A DNA stretch of 64,000 nucleotides, taken from the NCBI RefSeq assembly GCF_016907895.1, contig NZ_JAFBCV010000015.1, positions 36,392-100,391 on the forward strand. Direction: 5' to 3'. This document shows positions 16,454 to 25,298 of the stretch, one piece after another (positions within the stretch are counted from its first letter, which is position 1; each line of letters opens with the position of its first letter). This stretch comes from Shouchella xiaoxiensis. GTDB taxonomy: Bacteria > Bacillota > Bacilli > Bacillales > Bacillaceae_D. Both the position numbers and the translations under genes were made by a program. Below the pieces are notes generated by a model, which saw only the letters and a list, made by a program, of their open reading frames with translations, made no database searches and was not told the DNA's origin.

Positions 16454-16942
16454 GTGCTTACAAATCATCTTCACCTCTTATCTTTTTTTGCGATAACGGG
16501 TGAGGCGATCCCTAAAAGTAAAATTCAAAAGATGGCTTATATCGCAAAGCAAATGGGTATGCCATTAAATGAACGGTATCACTTTCATCGGAATGGACCG
16601 TACTCAGAAGCGTTAACGGTGCGCATTGAAGAGTTGTGTAACCTCCACTTTCTAGAAGAGAAGCGTGAGAAAGGAAGCGTAACGTATCATTTAACTACTC
16701 AGGGACAGACATTTCTTGATCAATTTCATTTTTCACCTAATGCCTTTGAATCACTGTGTCAGAGGTTAAATCACTGTTCGAATGTCTCATTAGAAATTAT
16801 GTCTTCCATTCTCTACTTTGAACAACGAGATGGACATGCTGGGAATTTTATTGAGCGGGCACGTTCAATCTATGAAGAAAGAGAGCTGACAGATGCTATG
16901 AACAGCTTAGAAAAACAAAGAAACGTCGGTTTGTTTAACTAA
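16454..16942 (+). CDS. ywgA: YwgA family protein
   Basis: A 162-residue protein of the YwgA family, function unknown. The N-terminal half looks like a winged helix (KSKIQKMAYIAKQMGMPL, then YHFHRNGPYSEAL and KGSVTYHLTTQGQTFL), so DNA or RNA binding is possible. It starts with GTG, 8 bases after AAGGAGATA, directly behind ywfO and probably co-transcribed with it. Confidence 0.8.
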   Translation: MLTNHLHLLSFFAITGEAIPKSKIQKMAYIAKQMGMPLNERYHFHRNGPYSEALTVRIEELCNLHFLEEKREKGSVTYHLTTQGQTFLDQFHFSPNAFESLCQRLNHCSNVSLEIMSSILYFEQRDGHAGNFIERARSIYEERELTDAMNSLEKQRNVGLFN

Positions 16943-17051
16943 TGCTCACAGTATTACATCTTCTTTTACAGCCATTTTGTAGTTATGGTGAGCGGTTTTC
17001 GATAAACTAACAATAGTCTAAGAAAACCAGTTGAAGAAGGGTGGGACCATC

Positions 17052-17243
17052 TTGGTCAGCTTCGCGGTGATTTTACTATTGTTTGCTATTGGCATCCCTT
17101 TGCTTCTCATATTGTTTTTACATGCACCATTACTTGGAATACTGGCTGTTGCAGTCATTTGTATAAATTGGTTTATCGTACCGAATCTTTATCGGAAATA
17201 TACGCGTGTACACCACTCGCAAAAGAAAGACGGACTTTCCTAG
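17052..17243 (+). CDS. small two-span membrane protein, unknown
   Basis: A 63-residue hydrophobic protein with two membrane segments (about 2-24 and 27-46) and a basic tail. TTG 17052 follows AGAAGGGTGGG and is preferred over a TTG at 17031 that has no site. I do not recognise it. It ends in a strong hairpin shared with ywhB. Confidence 0.5.
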   Translation: MVSFAVILLLFAIGIPLLLILFLHAPLLGILAVAVICINWFIVPNLYRKYTRVHHSQKKDGLS

Positions 17244-17261
17244 GAAAGTCCGTCTTTCTTT
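17225..17261. terminator. bidirectional terminator before ywhB
   Basis: Perfect hairpin with 17-bp arms (AAGACGGACTTT core) around CCTAGG, flanked by A and T runs. Confidence 0.9.
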
Positions 17262-17446
17262 TATTTGTCACTTGTCCGAATACCGGCTTGTGCAAAGTTC
17301 GTTGGCTTCATCTCGTTAATAATGATGGAAACACGTTCTGGTGGCGCATCAATTGTTTCGGAAACGGCTGCGGTCATTTTTTCTACTAATGCTTTCTTCT
17401 GTTCATCGGTACGCCCTTCTAACAGTTGAATGGTTACGATTGGCAT
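17261..17446 (-). CDS. ywhB: 4-oxalocrotonate tautomerase family protein YwhB
   Basis: A 61-residue tautomerase with the catalytic Pro directly after the start Met (MPIVTIQLLEGRT) and a helix-strand unit containing PPERVSIIINEM. Family members form hexamers and isomerise enol acids; the natural substrate of YwhB is unknown. A longer frame runs upstream, but only this start exposes the Pro. Its ribosome binding site (AAAGGGG) lies inside the 3' arm of the upstream sortase terminator. Confidence 0.92.
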   Translation of the reverse strand: MPIVTIQLLEGRTDEQKKALVEKMTAAVSETIDAPPERVSIIINEMKPTNFAQAGIRTSDK

Positions 17447-17447
17447 T

Positions 17448-17501
17448 AAAAAAGCCCCTTTCATCTTTAAGTATGTCCAGTATACCAGATGAAAAGGGCT
17501 T
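17448..17501 (-). terminator. terminator of the sortase gene
   Basis: On the minus strand AAGCCCTTTTCATCT pairs with AGATGAAAGGGGCTT across a 20-base loop and ends in six T, which run into the ywhB start codon. The loop holds an extended -10 element. Confidence 0.75.
17479..17487 (-). promoter_or_regulatory. extended -10 promoter of ywhB within a terminator loop
   Basis: TGG-TATACT lies in the loop of the sortase terminator. Starting about 7 bases on, an RNA would carry a leader of roughly 25 bases containing only the 3' arm, leaving the ribosome binding site free. Confidence 0.55.
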
Positions 17502-17513
17502 CTTATAAAGGAA

Positions 17514-18188
17514 TTACTCGTTAAATTGAGCAAGCAGTTGATTTACTTGACTATCAACTAAATCAGCTACTAAAACGTAACGATCAGGCGCGAAACCAAG
17601 TTCATTAAACGGATAACAGGTTGTCACCGTTAGCTGCGCTTCATCAGTTGAAACGATAACCGTGCGATCATCTTCATCAACAATGCGAACTGTATGCACA
17701 ACATAGGTATAGGTTCCACTTTTTGTTTGAACAATCAGTTCGTCGCCCTCGCCAACGTCGCCTAAGTTGCGGAATACGGTGTTGTTATGACCAGAAAGAA
17801 CGGAATTATCGGCTTCACCAGGCAACACGCTCCCCGCAAAATGGCCAACGCCGCGATCCAACTCCGGATCATCCGTTCCGTGAATGAGCGGAAATGCTGT
17901 GTTTAAAACTGGAATGGTTAAAACACCCATTTCCTCGCCAATCTCAGGTTGCCAGTTAAGAACCTCTTCGTTATATGCTAGTTCAACGGCATCATTCTCA
18001 CCTGCTAATTTAAGTGGTGCCGGCACAGATGCCAGCACCTCCTCCTTAGGCATCGTTTTAAAAAGAATGTAGCCATGCAGCAGCTTAAATCCAGTTGTTG
18101 TTGTCAGGTAGAGCCCACCAACAAGTAAACTGAGAGCAAATAAGGTCAGGAAAACCTTTTTCTTATTTGTTTTTTTTCGCCGAGCCAA
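17514..18188 (-). CDS. class D sortase
   Basis: Membrane-anchored transpeptidase of 224 residues: a basic N-terminus, one membrane helix (about 11-32), then the sortase domain. The catalytic triad is visible as His134 (SGHNN), Cys191 (VTTCYPF) and Arg203 (APDRYVL). The TxTTCYPF motif is characteristic of class D. It starts 2 bases after the stop of its presumed substrate, an acidic surface protein, so the two form a dedicated pair. The terminator lies directly behind it. Confidence 0.9.
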   Translation of the reverse strand: MARRKKTNKKKVFLTLFALSLLVGGLYLTTTTGFKLLHGYILFKTMPKEEVLASVPAPLKLAGENDAVELAYNEEVLNWQPEIGEEMGVLTIPVLNTAFPLIHGTDDPELDRGVGHFAGSVLPGEADNSVLSGHNNTVFRNLGDVGEGDELIVQTKSGTYTYVVHTVRIVDEDDRTVIVSTDEAQLTVTTCYPFNELGFAPDRYVLVADLVDSQVNQLLAQFNE

Positions 18189-18190
18189 GG

Positions 18191-19312
18191 TTACGCTGCC
18201 TTCTTTTCACGTAGAACACGACGGAATACAACCGCACCAACAACCATTAAGCCTAAACCAAGCATCATATAAAGCGGATAGTCACTTGCTGTTTTTGGCA
18301 TTTTTGCGCCATCAACGGTTTTAGTAAGTTTGCCAGACTGAGTGTTGTCGTTGCCGTTAGTATCACTACCGCCAGATGAAGGGCTCTGTTTGTCCGACAA
18401 ATCTATATCATCAAGAGATGGTTTTTTGTTTTTAGCATCTTCCACTTCTTTACCAATATTATTAACGTCATCTACTACTTTTTTAACGAAGTGTGAATTA
18501 AACATTTCAGCTGTAATGTAGAAATCAGCAAGGAACTGCCCGTCTGCATCATATAATTTCACAAGCAAATCATATCCTTTAATTGCGTTTCCGCTCATTA
18601 AAGTCTCAAAAGTGATTGGTTTTGGATCTTCGCCAACTTTATCCAAGAAGAATTCAGGATGAAGATCAAGAACATCGATTGCTTTTTGACCAATTGCGAA
18701 TAATTCAGCAACATCAGCTGCATTTAACTCGCGAATCGATTCAAATCCATCGAATTGATACGCTCTATTTTTTAAATCTTCAAGATCGCTAGCAAGGTGC
18801 GGGTTGTTTTCGCTAATGTACCAGAAATGATCATACAATCTAAACTCTTCCTCATATGAAAGCGAAAACTCTTTTAAGAATCCTTCAAAGTCAGGATAGT
18901 AATAGTCTTCTTCTGTCTCAATGTATAAAATAAAATCCACAATCCAATAAAATGTGTTGTAAAAAACAAAATCAAGCGGGGACATACCTTCAAACCACTC
19001 GTCAAGATAAGCAAATGCATCTTCACTTGTAACGCCATAAACGTCTGCTAATTCAGCAACAATGTTGTTAACATCTTCTGTTGTTAAACGGTATCCAAGC
19101 ATTTCAGCAAGTTCGTCTACACTTTCAAAATCATAAAGAGACATCTGATAAAAATCAGTAAGGTGTGTAACAAGTTCTTTTTCCGTAACTTGTGCTTCTT
19201 CAAGATATTCGTCAAGCTCGTCCTGGTTTAAATCATGTGCCAAACTAAGACCTGGTGTGATAAGTGCAAGAATCAATGAAAAGATGAGTGATAAAGATAA
19301 TAATTTCTTCAT
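18191..19312 (-). CDS. processed acidic surface protein, sortase substrate
   Basis: A 373-residue secreted protein with a signal peptide (1-25, cut near LSLAHD), a very acidic Glu/Asp body with helical segments, a short Lys/Ser/Asp linker near 300-335, and a C-terminal sorting signal. That signal is MPKTAS at 338-343, then a 20-residue hydrophobic helix and RRVLREKKAA. The motif departs from LPxTG in both ends (Met first, Ala last); Ala is usual for class D sortases. The design fits the known acidic LPXTA surface protein family, whose role is unclear. It is co-transcribed with the sortase. Confidence 0.85.
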   Translation of the reverse strand: MKKLLSLSLIFSLILALITPGLSLAHDLNQDELDEYLEEAQVTEKELVTHLTDFYQMSLYDFESVDELAEMLGYRLTTEDVNNIVAELADVYGVTSEDAFAYLDEWFEGMSPLDFVFYNTFYWIVDFILYIETEEDYYYPDFEGFLKEFSLSYEEEFRLYDHFWYISENNPHLASDLEDLKNRAYQFDGFESIRELNAADVAELFAIGQKAIDVLDLHPEFFLDKVGEDPKPITFETLMSGNAIKGYDLLVKLYDADGQFLADFYITAEMFNSHFVKKVVDDVNNIGKEVEDAKNKKPSLDDIDLSDKQSPSSGGSDTNGNDNTQSGKLTKTVDGAKMPKTASDYPLYMMLGLGLMVVGAVVFRRVLREKKAA

Positions 19313-19357
19313 GTGTTCCCCCTATATTCGATTGTAAGATTTTGCCTAGCAAAAAGT

Positions 19358-19387
19358 ATTATATAGTCAAATAGACGTATTTGTCAG
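19358..19387 (-). promoter_or_regulatory. sigma-A promoter of the surface protein-sortase operon
   Basis: On the minus strand CTGACA, 18 bases, TATAAT, about 45 bases before the surface protein start. Confidence 0.65.
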
Positions 19388-19498
19388 CAAATTTTTGATT
19401 ATTTTATAAAAACTTTATAATATCAGCTAGATGTTCTAAATTTCGACTAAATACTCCAAAATACTCTATGATGCTTTTAGCTGATGAGCGTGAAATGC

Positions 19499-19530
19499 TT
19501 CCTGCAAATAAGTGTGATACAATGCAGGAA
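19499..19530 (+). promoter_or_regulatory. ywhD promoter framed by an inverted repeat
   Basis: An extended -10 element (TGA-TACAAT, 19515-19523) lies between the 8-base arms TTCCTGCA (19499) and TGCAGGAA (19523), the second overlapping its last base. The repeat could bind a regulator; none is known to me for ywhD. Confidence 0.4.
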
Positions 19531-19558
19531 AGATAATCTGGAAAAAGAAAGAGGGCGG

Positions 19559-20104
19559 ATGAACGTGGATTTGCTCAATAATGATAATTTAAAGAAAGCG
19601 AAAAAATCTTCAAACTTTACGATTTTAAGCAATGACTCAACGGACGGACATGGCGGATATGGAGCTGGAACGATTAATTTGGATCATGTTACGCCACTAT
19701 TTATTGATATAGATGAAGAGGAAGCGTTTGTTGATATGGGGGCCTTGCACGCGCGTTCATTAGTAGAAAAGCGTGTGAAATTCATTTCCAACCAAGAAGA
19801 AGTCCCAACTGAGGGCTTAAAGCGCTATTGGCTTGTATGGGTAACGATTGGAATGAAAGAGAAGAAACCATACTACAGCGGCGTTGCTGGTTGCTATATG
19901 ACGGTAAATAAGCAGGCGAAACGCGGGTACAAGAGTATGCCGGAGCATGTGAATAACATGGATAAATCGATGAAGGGCAAGATTTTTGTTGATCAAATGG
20001 ATTATGCATCACGTCAAGTGCTCAAGCAGTTCCTGCAAAATCACAACGAGGCGTTTTGGACTCATTCAGAGAAAGAACTCCATGAAGCGTTGGATCTGAA
20101 CTGA
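19559..20104 (+). CDS. ywhD: YwhD family protein
   Basis: A 181-residue soluble protein matching YwhD by size, neighbours and the block FTILSNDSTDGHGGYGAGTINLDHV. Its function is unknown. ATG 19559 follows AGAGGGCGG; an ATG at 19484 in the same frame lies upstream of the promoter and is rejected. In B. subtilis ywhD stands next to pbpG and speE, as here apart from pepF and an acetyltransferase gene in between. Confidence 0.82.
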   Translation: MNVDLLNNDNLKKAKKSSNFTILSNDSTDGHGGYGAGTINLDHVTPLFIDIDEEEAFVDMGALHARSLVEKRVKFISNQEEVPTEGLKRYWLVWVTIGMKEKKPYYSGVAGCYMTVNKQAKRGYKSMPEHVNNMDKSMKGKIFVDQMDYASRQVLKQFLQNHNEAFWTHSEKELHEALDLN

Positions 20105-20188
20105 TTTTGAACAAATTGTGAATAAGTATGTAACATACTTGTTTCTTCACGCTTGTTCGATTACTCTTAAGAATGTACTAGGACAAAA

Positions 20189-20229
20189 AAGTAGCCGAGC
20201 GGTGTTTTCACCGCTTGGCTATTTTTTTA
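20189..20229. terminator. bidirectional terminator between ywhD and pepF
   Basis: Hairpin TAGCCGAGCGGTG/CACCGCTTGGCTA with a short loop, flanked by six A and seven T. Confidence 0.88.
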
Positions 20230-22014
20230 TAGTTGGTTCAATTCGTCCACAAGTTCAGAGAATGTCTTCATTGCTGCTTCAACTGGCTCTGATGTTGTTA
20301 AATCAACGCCTGCGCGTTTTAATAGTTCAAGTGGATCATCTGAGCTACCGCTTTGCAAGAAGGTTAGGTAGGATTCTAACGCGCCTTCTTTTTGCTCAAG
20401 AATACGAGAAGCAATTTGAATCGCTGATGCGAAACCTGTTGCATACTGGTATACGTAAAATGCTCTATAGAAGTGAGGAATGCGCGACCAACCATACTTC
20501 ACTTCATCATCAAAGACGATGTCTGGTCCGTTGTAGGTGCGGAATAATTCTTCGTAAAGCTCATTTAGGCTTTCTGCATCAAGTGGCTCGCCTGCCTCAG
20601 CACGTTCGTGTGTTTGTTTTTCAAAATCAGCAAACATGACCTGTGTGAAGAATGTTCCTCTAAATTGTTCAATGAAATGATTAAGTAAATAAGCACGCAT
20701 TTTCGTATCGGTTGTTTGATTGAGCATGTAATGAATTAACAAGATCTCATTTACAGTGGAGGCAACTTCAGCTACAAAAATACGGTAATTAGCTGTAATT
20801 TGCGGCTGGTGCTTACTGGAATAATGGCTGTGTAAAGCATGACCCATTTCATGAACGAGTGTGAACAAGCTATTCAAATCATCATGATGGTTAAGCAGGA
20901 CAAATGGATGTACGCCGTAGACGCCCATATTGTACGCGCCAGAACGCTTTGCCGGTGTTTCTCGTACATCGATGTAACGCTTTTCTTTAAATTCCTTTAA
21001 CCGCTCAACATAGTCGGTACCTAATGGCTTTAAGGCTTCAATCATTTTATCGTATGCTTCGTCATAAGGAATTTCTGCTTTAACCCCAGAAACGATTGGT
21101 GCATTTAAGTCATACTGTCTTAATTCATCCACACCAAGCTTTTCTTTGCGAAGACGAGCGTATTGATGCAATGGTTCTATATGTTTTTTGGCAGCATCAA
21201 TTAGTTGCGTGTAAACAGTAAGGTCAATGTTGTCAGAAAACAATGCTTTATGAATGGCCGAGTCATAATTGCGCACCTTTGCCATTGTTGCATTTGTTTT
21301 GACCTCAGCGGCGAGCGTTGTAGCGATGGTGTTATTGAGTTCAACATACGGCTTGTAATACGCTTTATACGCTTCTTTTCGGACGTCTCTATTCTCATCT
21401 TCAATCAGCTTTGAATACATCCCTCGTGTAAGCTGTACGCGTTCGCCTGCTTCATTTGTTACCTCGCCAAATTGAATATCAGCGTTATTTAACATGTTAA
21501 ACGTGTCTCCAGGTGCTTGGAACGACTCGCTTAGCTGGGAAAGTAGCTCTTCTTTTTCTTTTGTTAATACATGATCTTTGAAACGAAATGATTTCCAAAG
21601 CTCATCTTCAAAATACTCAAGCTCTTTTTCCTCTGACAAGTAGCTACGTAATGTTTCTTCTTCTAGACTTAGTAGAAACGGCATAAAGAAAGAAGTGGAT
21701 TCGCTTACTTTTACGCCGAGTTTTGTTGTTTTTGAGCTTAGTTTCTGAGCGTGAGAATCTCTTGTATCAATGTCACTTAAGAACATTGTATAAGCAAATA
21801 CTTTTCTAATATGAAAAGAAAGCTCTTCTTGCGTTTTTAAATAGTGAAGCAAGCTGGATCCATCGGTAATCTTACCATCGTATTCTTTCAGTTTGTCAGC
21901 GAGCTTGGAGCATTCATCTAGCTTTTCTTGCCAAGCTTCTTCATTGGCAAAAAGGTCGGTTAAGTCCCATTTCTCTTCATTTGGTACATCTTTCCGTGAT
22001 TGATAAGTCTTCAT
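20227..22014 (-). CDS. pepF: oligoendopeptidase F (M3 family)
   Basis: Cytoplasmic zinc metallopeptidase of 595 residues that cleaves short peptides. The zinc site is HEMGHALHSHYS in TLVHEMGHALH (about residue 380), with the further conserved RTFFTQVMFADFE and YATGFASAI blocks. Length equals that of PepF enzymes of lactic bacteria and bacilli. The N-terminal signature EEKWDLTDLF is also typical. It is a single gene on the minus strand. Confidence 0.93.
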   Translation of the reverse strand: MKTYQSRKDVPNEEKWDLTDLFANEEAWQEKLDECSKLADKLKEYDGKITDGSSLLHYLKTQEELSFHIRKVFAYTMFLSDIDTRDSHAQKLSSKTTKLGVKVSESTSFFMPFLLSLEEETLRSYLSEEKELEYFEDELWKSFRFKDHVLTKEKEELLSQLSESFQAPGDTFNMLNNADIQFGEVTNEAGERVQLTRGMYSKLIEDENRDVRKEAYKAYYKPYVELNNTIATTLAAEVKTNATMAKVRNYDSAIHKALFSDNIDLTVYTQLIDAAKKHIEPLHQYARLRKEKLGVDELRQYDLNAPIVSGVKAEIPYDEAYDKMIEALKPLGTDYVERLKEFKEKRYIDVRETPAKRSGAYNMGVYGVHPFVLLNHHDDLNSLFTLVHEMGHALHSHYSSKHQPQITANYRIFVAEVASTVNEILLIHYMLNQTTDTKMRAYLLNHFIEQFRGTFFTQVMFADFEKQTHERAEAGEPLDAESLNELYEELFRTYNGPDIVFDDEVKYGWSRIPHFYRAFYVYQYATGFASAIQIASRILEQKEGALESYLTFLQSGSSDDPLELLKRAGVDLTTSEPVEAAMKTFSELVDELNQL

Positions 22015-22148
22015 GTTGATCTTCCTCCTAAACGAGTATCTCCCTCTAGTTTAGCACTCATCGCTAGAATTATGTTTAATCGCGACTTCAATTTTTAAAA
22101 GGAATGCGAATTTTGTCAAATAATTAGGAAATATTAGTCTGTAGCCTA

Positions 22149-22157
22149 TGCTATACT
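22149..22157 (+). promoter_or_regulatory. extended -10 promoter of the double GNAT gene
   Basis: TGC-TATACT, 19 bases before the ATG at 22176. Confidence 0.5.
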
Positions 22158-22175
22158 AATTAGAAAGGGTGGTGA

Positions 22176-22997
22176 ATGATGCTTACAGCAGAGCAACGGA
22201 AAGCAATTCACGGTTTGCAGCAAATTGTAGAGAAAGAAGACGTCATTCAGCTTAAGTTAAATTGGGATATGTTGGCGAGTGAAAATCGATCTGTCAACAG
22301 ACCGGAAGATTATTTTCATTATGACGCAAATGGAAGGTTACTTGGTTTTTTGGCTATTTATCAATTTGGCGATAAAGTAGAATGCTGTGGAATGGTTGAC
22401 CCGATGGCAAGAAGACAGGGGATCGCCCAAAAACTATTTAATGAGGCAGTGAAAGATTGGGAAACGGCGTCACAATTTCTGATTAATACACCCGTTTTAT
22501 CCAGTAGCGGTGCTTCCTTCTGTGAAGCAAATGGAGCGAACTATGCGTTTACAGAACATCAATTGGTTTGTAGTGAACTGCCCATTCCTTATACGAAAAC
22601 AGGTGTTAAAATTAGACCTGCGGTTGCAAATGATGAAAAGATGATTTTACAATTCGACGAAGATGGATTTGGTTTAACGAAGAAAGAGGCAAAATCGCTT
22701 TATTCAAGTCGTGGGACACAGGGAACTTACATGATTGAAGAACACGGAGAACCTGTAGGAAAACTACGTCTTGATCGGCAAAAGAAAGAAAGCTGGATTT
22801 ATGGTTTTGTGTTAATGAAAGCGAAGCGCGGCAAAGGAATCGGACGCGCGGCATTAACGGATATTGTTCATCGAGAGGTTAGCAATGACAAGACAGTTTG
22901 GCTTGATGTAGCGGTCGATAATGAGGCAGCGCTATCCTTGTACAAAACATGTGGTTTTACGGCAGATGGTGCGCAAGCTTATTATGCCTATAAATAA
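22176..22997 (+). CDS. tandem GNAT domain acetyltransferase
   Basis: A 273-residue protein with two GNAT domains. The first (residues 40-130) holds VDPMARRQGIAQKLF as motif A; the second (145-273) holds FVLMKAKRGKGIGRAAL and ends in LDVAVDNEAALSLYKTCGF, the classical motif B. The second copy looks catalytically complete, while the first may be structural. The substrate is unknown. It lies divergent from pepF and convergent with pbpG. ATG 22176 and 22179 are both possible after GAAAGGGTGG. Confidence 0.78.
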   Translation: MMLTAEQRKAIHGLQQIVEKEDVIQLKLNWDMLASENRSVNRPEDYFHYDANGRLLGFLAIYQFGDKVECCGMVDPMARRQGIAQKLFNEAVKDWETASQFLINTPVLSSSGASFCEANGANYAFTEHQLVCSELPIPYTKTGVKIRPAVANDEKMILQFDEDGFGLTKKEAKSLYSSRGTQGTYMIEEHGEPVGKLRLDRQKKESWIYGFVLMKAKRGKGIGRAALTDIVHREVSNDKTVWLDVAVDNEAALSLYKTCGFTADGAQAYYAYK

Positions 22998-23000
22998 AGA

Positions 23001-23035
23001 AGACGTCCCGTCATCCAAACGGAACGTCTATTTTT
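23001..23035 (+). terminator. terminator after the GNAT gene
   Basis: Hairpin AGACGT-C-CCGT/ACGG-A-ACGTCT with an internal mismatch, followed by TATTTTTATT. Confidence 0.65.
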
Positions 23036-25154
23036 ATTCTAGTTCAAACTCTTCGTCTTCTTCCAGCACATCCGGCTGACTTGGATCGCCGTCTTCAATA
23101 CTAAACCATTTGAAGAATCGTTTAAAAAAGCCATCTTTCTTTTCTTCCGGTTCTTCTTGTAATTCTTCTGCAGCTTCAGGAGAAGAACAGGATTGAATCG
23201 GTGCCGTTCCTTGCAGAAAAGCTGTTTGTCTTCCACCAGGACATGCGTCATTAGCGAGTAATCCAGTGTGAGGGTCAATCGTCGCATACTCTACACCAGC
23301 TGGTTTCTTAAAAGGAAGCTTTAGCTCGTCCTTCATTGAAAATTCCATCAGGTCAGCCCAAATACGTTTAGCGACCTGACTTTCTGTCTGATTGATTTCT
23401 TTGTCTTTATCGTAACCAGTCCAGACGCCGATAACAAGTTGCGGCGTATAGCCTACCATCCAGCTATCTCTAGGGGTCGAACCAGACTTACCAGCTGTAG
23501 GATGTGTGAGCTGTTTGGCGACGCTACCTCCTGTAACAGAGGTATAGCTATTAAGCGCTGGCTCAAACACACCTTGCATCATATGCGTTAGTACATAAGC
23601 TGTATCTTCGTGCAGTACTTGGCGTACTGGGGGTTTCTGTTCGTAAACAAGCGTTCCATTTGTATCGGTCACGCTGCGAATAAAAATCGGTTCGATTTGT
23701 TTTCCACCATTTGCTAGTGGTGAGTAAGCATTTGTCAAATCGATGATGGATACAGGCTGAGCGCCAAGAGCAAGAGAAGGCCTTTCAGTAAACGGACCTA
23801 AACCCACGTTTTCTCCAACAGAAACGAGTTCACTTGTGCCAATGGAAAGGTGAGTCTTTACGGCATAAATATTATCGGAATAAGCAACGGCTTCCAGCAT
23901 CGTGATGTAATCATCGGCATAGACATTGTTGAAATTTCTTGGTGCATACTCCTCGCGCCCATCATCATAAGAAAAAGCTGTCGCTTCACTTAAAAAAGTG
24001 GACATCGGAGTAAATCCACTTTCAAGCGCTGCATAATAGAGAAATGGCTTCAGCGTGGACCCTGGGTTTCGTTTTGCTTGCGTGGCCCGATTAAAGGCAC
24101 TGGCCTCATAGTCTTTACCGCCAACGAGTGCTTTCACTTCACCATTGCGAGGGTCGATCGCGACTAAACCAACCTGCAGCTCGGAATCGGGCATATGGGT
24201 ATCGACTAATTCTTCCGCTTTTGCTTGAATGGCTGGATCAAGCGTTGTTTCAATTTTTAATCCGCTTGTTCCTATACGATCTTCATCAAAATCAGTTTGT
24301 TGATTGATTAGCGCTTTTACATGATCTTGATAATAAGGCGCAATTTCCTGAGCTTCAGTCGCCGCTTGATCTACAAACGCCAGCTGCTCTTTTTTAGCTT
24401 CATCCGCTTCTGCTTGCGTAATAAAACCAACGGATGCCATGCTGTCTAAAATTAGTTCTTGTCTTGCTTTTGCGCGCGGCAGGTCATTACGCGGTGAATA
24501 ATAGCTTGGCCCTTTTGGAATACCTGATAACATAGCTGCTTCTGCGAGAGTTACGTCTTTGGCAGATTTGCCAAAAAAGAGCTGGGAGGCAGCTTCAATT
24601 CCGTAAGCACCATGTCCATAATAAATCGTATTCAAGTAGCCAGTTAAAATCTCGTCTTTCGAAAAATTCATTTCTAAGCGCAACGAATACAATAGTTCGT
24701 TCCATTTGCGCATATACGTTTTATCGTGGGACAGGTAGAGATTACGAGCGTACTGTTGCGTTATGGTACTTGCACCTTGTGCTTTATTTCCAGACTGGAT
24801 GTTTGCAAGTACGGCACCACCGATTCGTTTTAAGTCAAAGCCATAATGGGAGTAAAATTTACGGTCTTCTATGGCAATCGTAGCTTGTGGAATGTATGGC
24901 GCCATGTCGTCTAACGTAATTGTAAACCGATTTTGTCCATCTTCATCATTACCAATTATCGTGCCGTCACTCGCTAAATACTGTGTCGGAAGTGCAAAAT
25001 CAATTGGTGGAGGACCCTGCATGCGTGTATAAGAGAGAAGGACGATTAAACCGAGCGTAAAAGCCATAAATAAAAGCAAAATAAAGCGAAACAATAATCG
25101 CGTCCGTTTAAAGCGTTTCCGCTTGTTTCTTGTAGCTGGTATCAATTGGCTCAC
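23034..25154 (-). CDS. pbpG: class A penicillin-binding protein, PbpG/PBP1A family
   Basis: Bifunctional peptidoglycan synthase of 706 residues: cytoplasmic basic tail, membrane helix (about 23-42), glycosyltransferase domain with Glu96 in IAIEDRKFYSHYGFD and GASTITQQYARNLYL, then transpeptidase domain with SxxK at Ser366 (GSTLKPF), SxN as SDN and KSG near residue 555. A highly acidic C-terminal tail follows. Next to speE-speB this is the position of B. subtilis pbpG (ywhE), a sporulation gene active in the forespore. The last coding bases reach into the terminator of the GNAT gene. Confidence 0.9.
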   Translation of the reverse strand: MSQLIPATRNKRKRFKRTRLLFRFILLLFMAFTLGLIVLLSYTRMQGPPPIDFALPTQYLASDGTIIGNDEDGQNRFTITLDDMAPYIPQATIAIEDRKFYSHYGFDLKRIGGAVLANIQSGNKAQGASTITQQYARNLYLSHDKTYMRKWNELLYSLRLEMNFSKDEILTGYLNTIYYGHGAYGIEAASQLFFGKSAKDVTLAEAAMLSGIPKGPSYYSPRNDLPRAKARQELILDSMASVGFITQAEADEAKKEQLAFVDQAATEAQEIAPYYQDHVKALINQQTDFDEDRIGTSGLKIETTLDPAIQAKAEELVDTHMPDSELQVGLVAIDPRNGEVKALVGGKDYEASAFNRATQAKRNPGSTLKPFLYYAALESGFTPMSTFLSEATAFSYDDGREEYAPRNFNNVYADDYITMLEAVAYSDNIYAVKTHLSIGTSELVSVGENVGLGPFTERPSLALGAQPVSIIDLTNAYSPLANGGKQIEPIFIRSVTDTNGTLVYEQKPPVRQVLHEDTAYVLTHMMQGVFEPALNSYTSVTGGSVAKQLTHPTAGKSGSTPRDSWMVGYTPQLVIGVWTGYDKDKEINQTESQVAKRIWADLMEFSMKDELKLPFKKPAGVEYATIDPHTGLLANDACPGGRQTAFLQGTAPIQSCSSPEAAEELQEEPEEKKDGFFKRFFKWFSIEDGDPSQPDVLEEDEEFELE

Positions 25155-25212
25155 CTTTCCTTTTAAAGGATACTAACCAGTTTGGGAAGAAACGTTAAAT
25201 TTTAAACAGGAG

Positions 25213-25240
25213 TTGCAATTCCGTGGACATCCGATATACT
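25213..25240 (+). promoter_or_regulatory. sigma-A promoter of speE-speB
   Basis: TTGCAA, 16 bases, TATACT, about 60 bases before speE. Confidence 0.6.
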
Positions 25241-25298
25241 TGCTCTTAGCATAGAAAACTAGTGCACAATAATGGTTGATTGATGAGAGGTGACGATC

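Noticed and set aside
20118..20639. 173-codon open frame opposite the end of pepF
   Set aside because: It crosses the bidirectional terminator and is antisense to conserved peptidase sequence.
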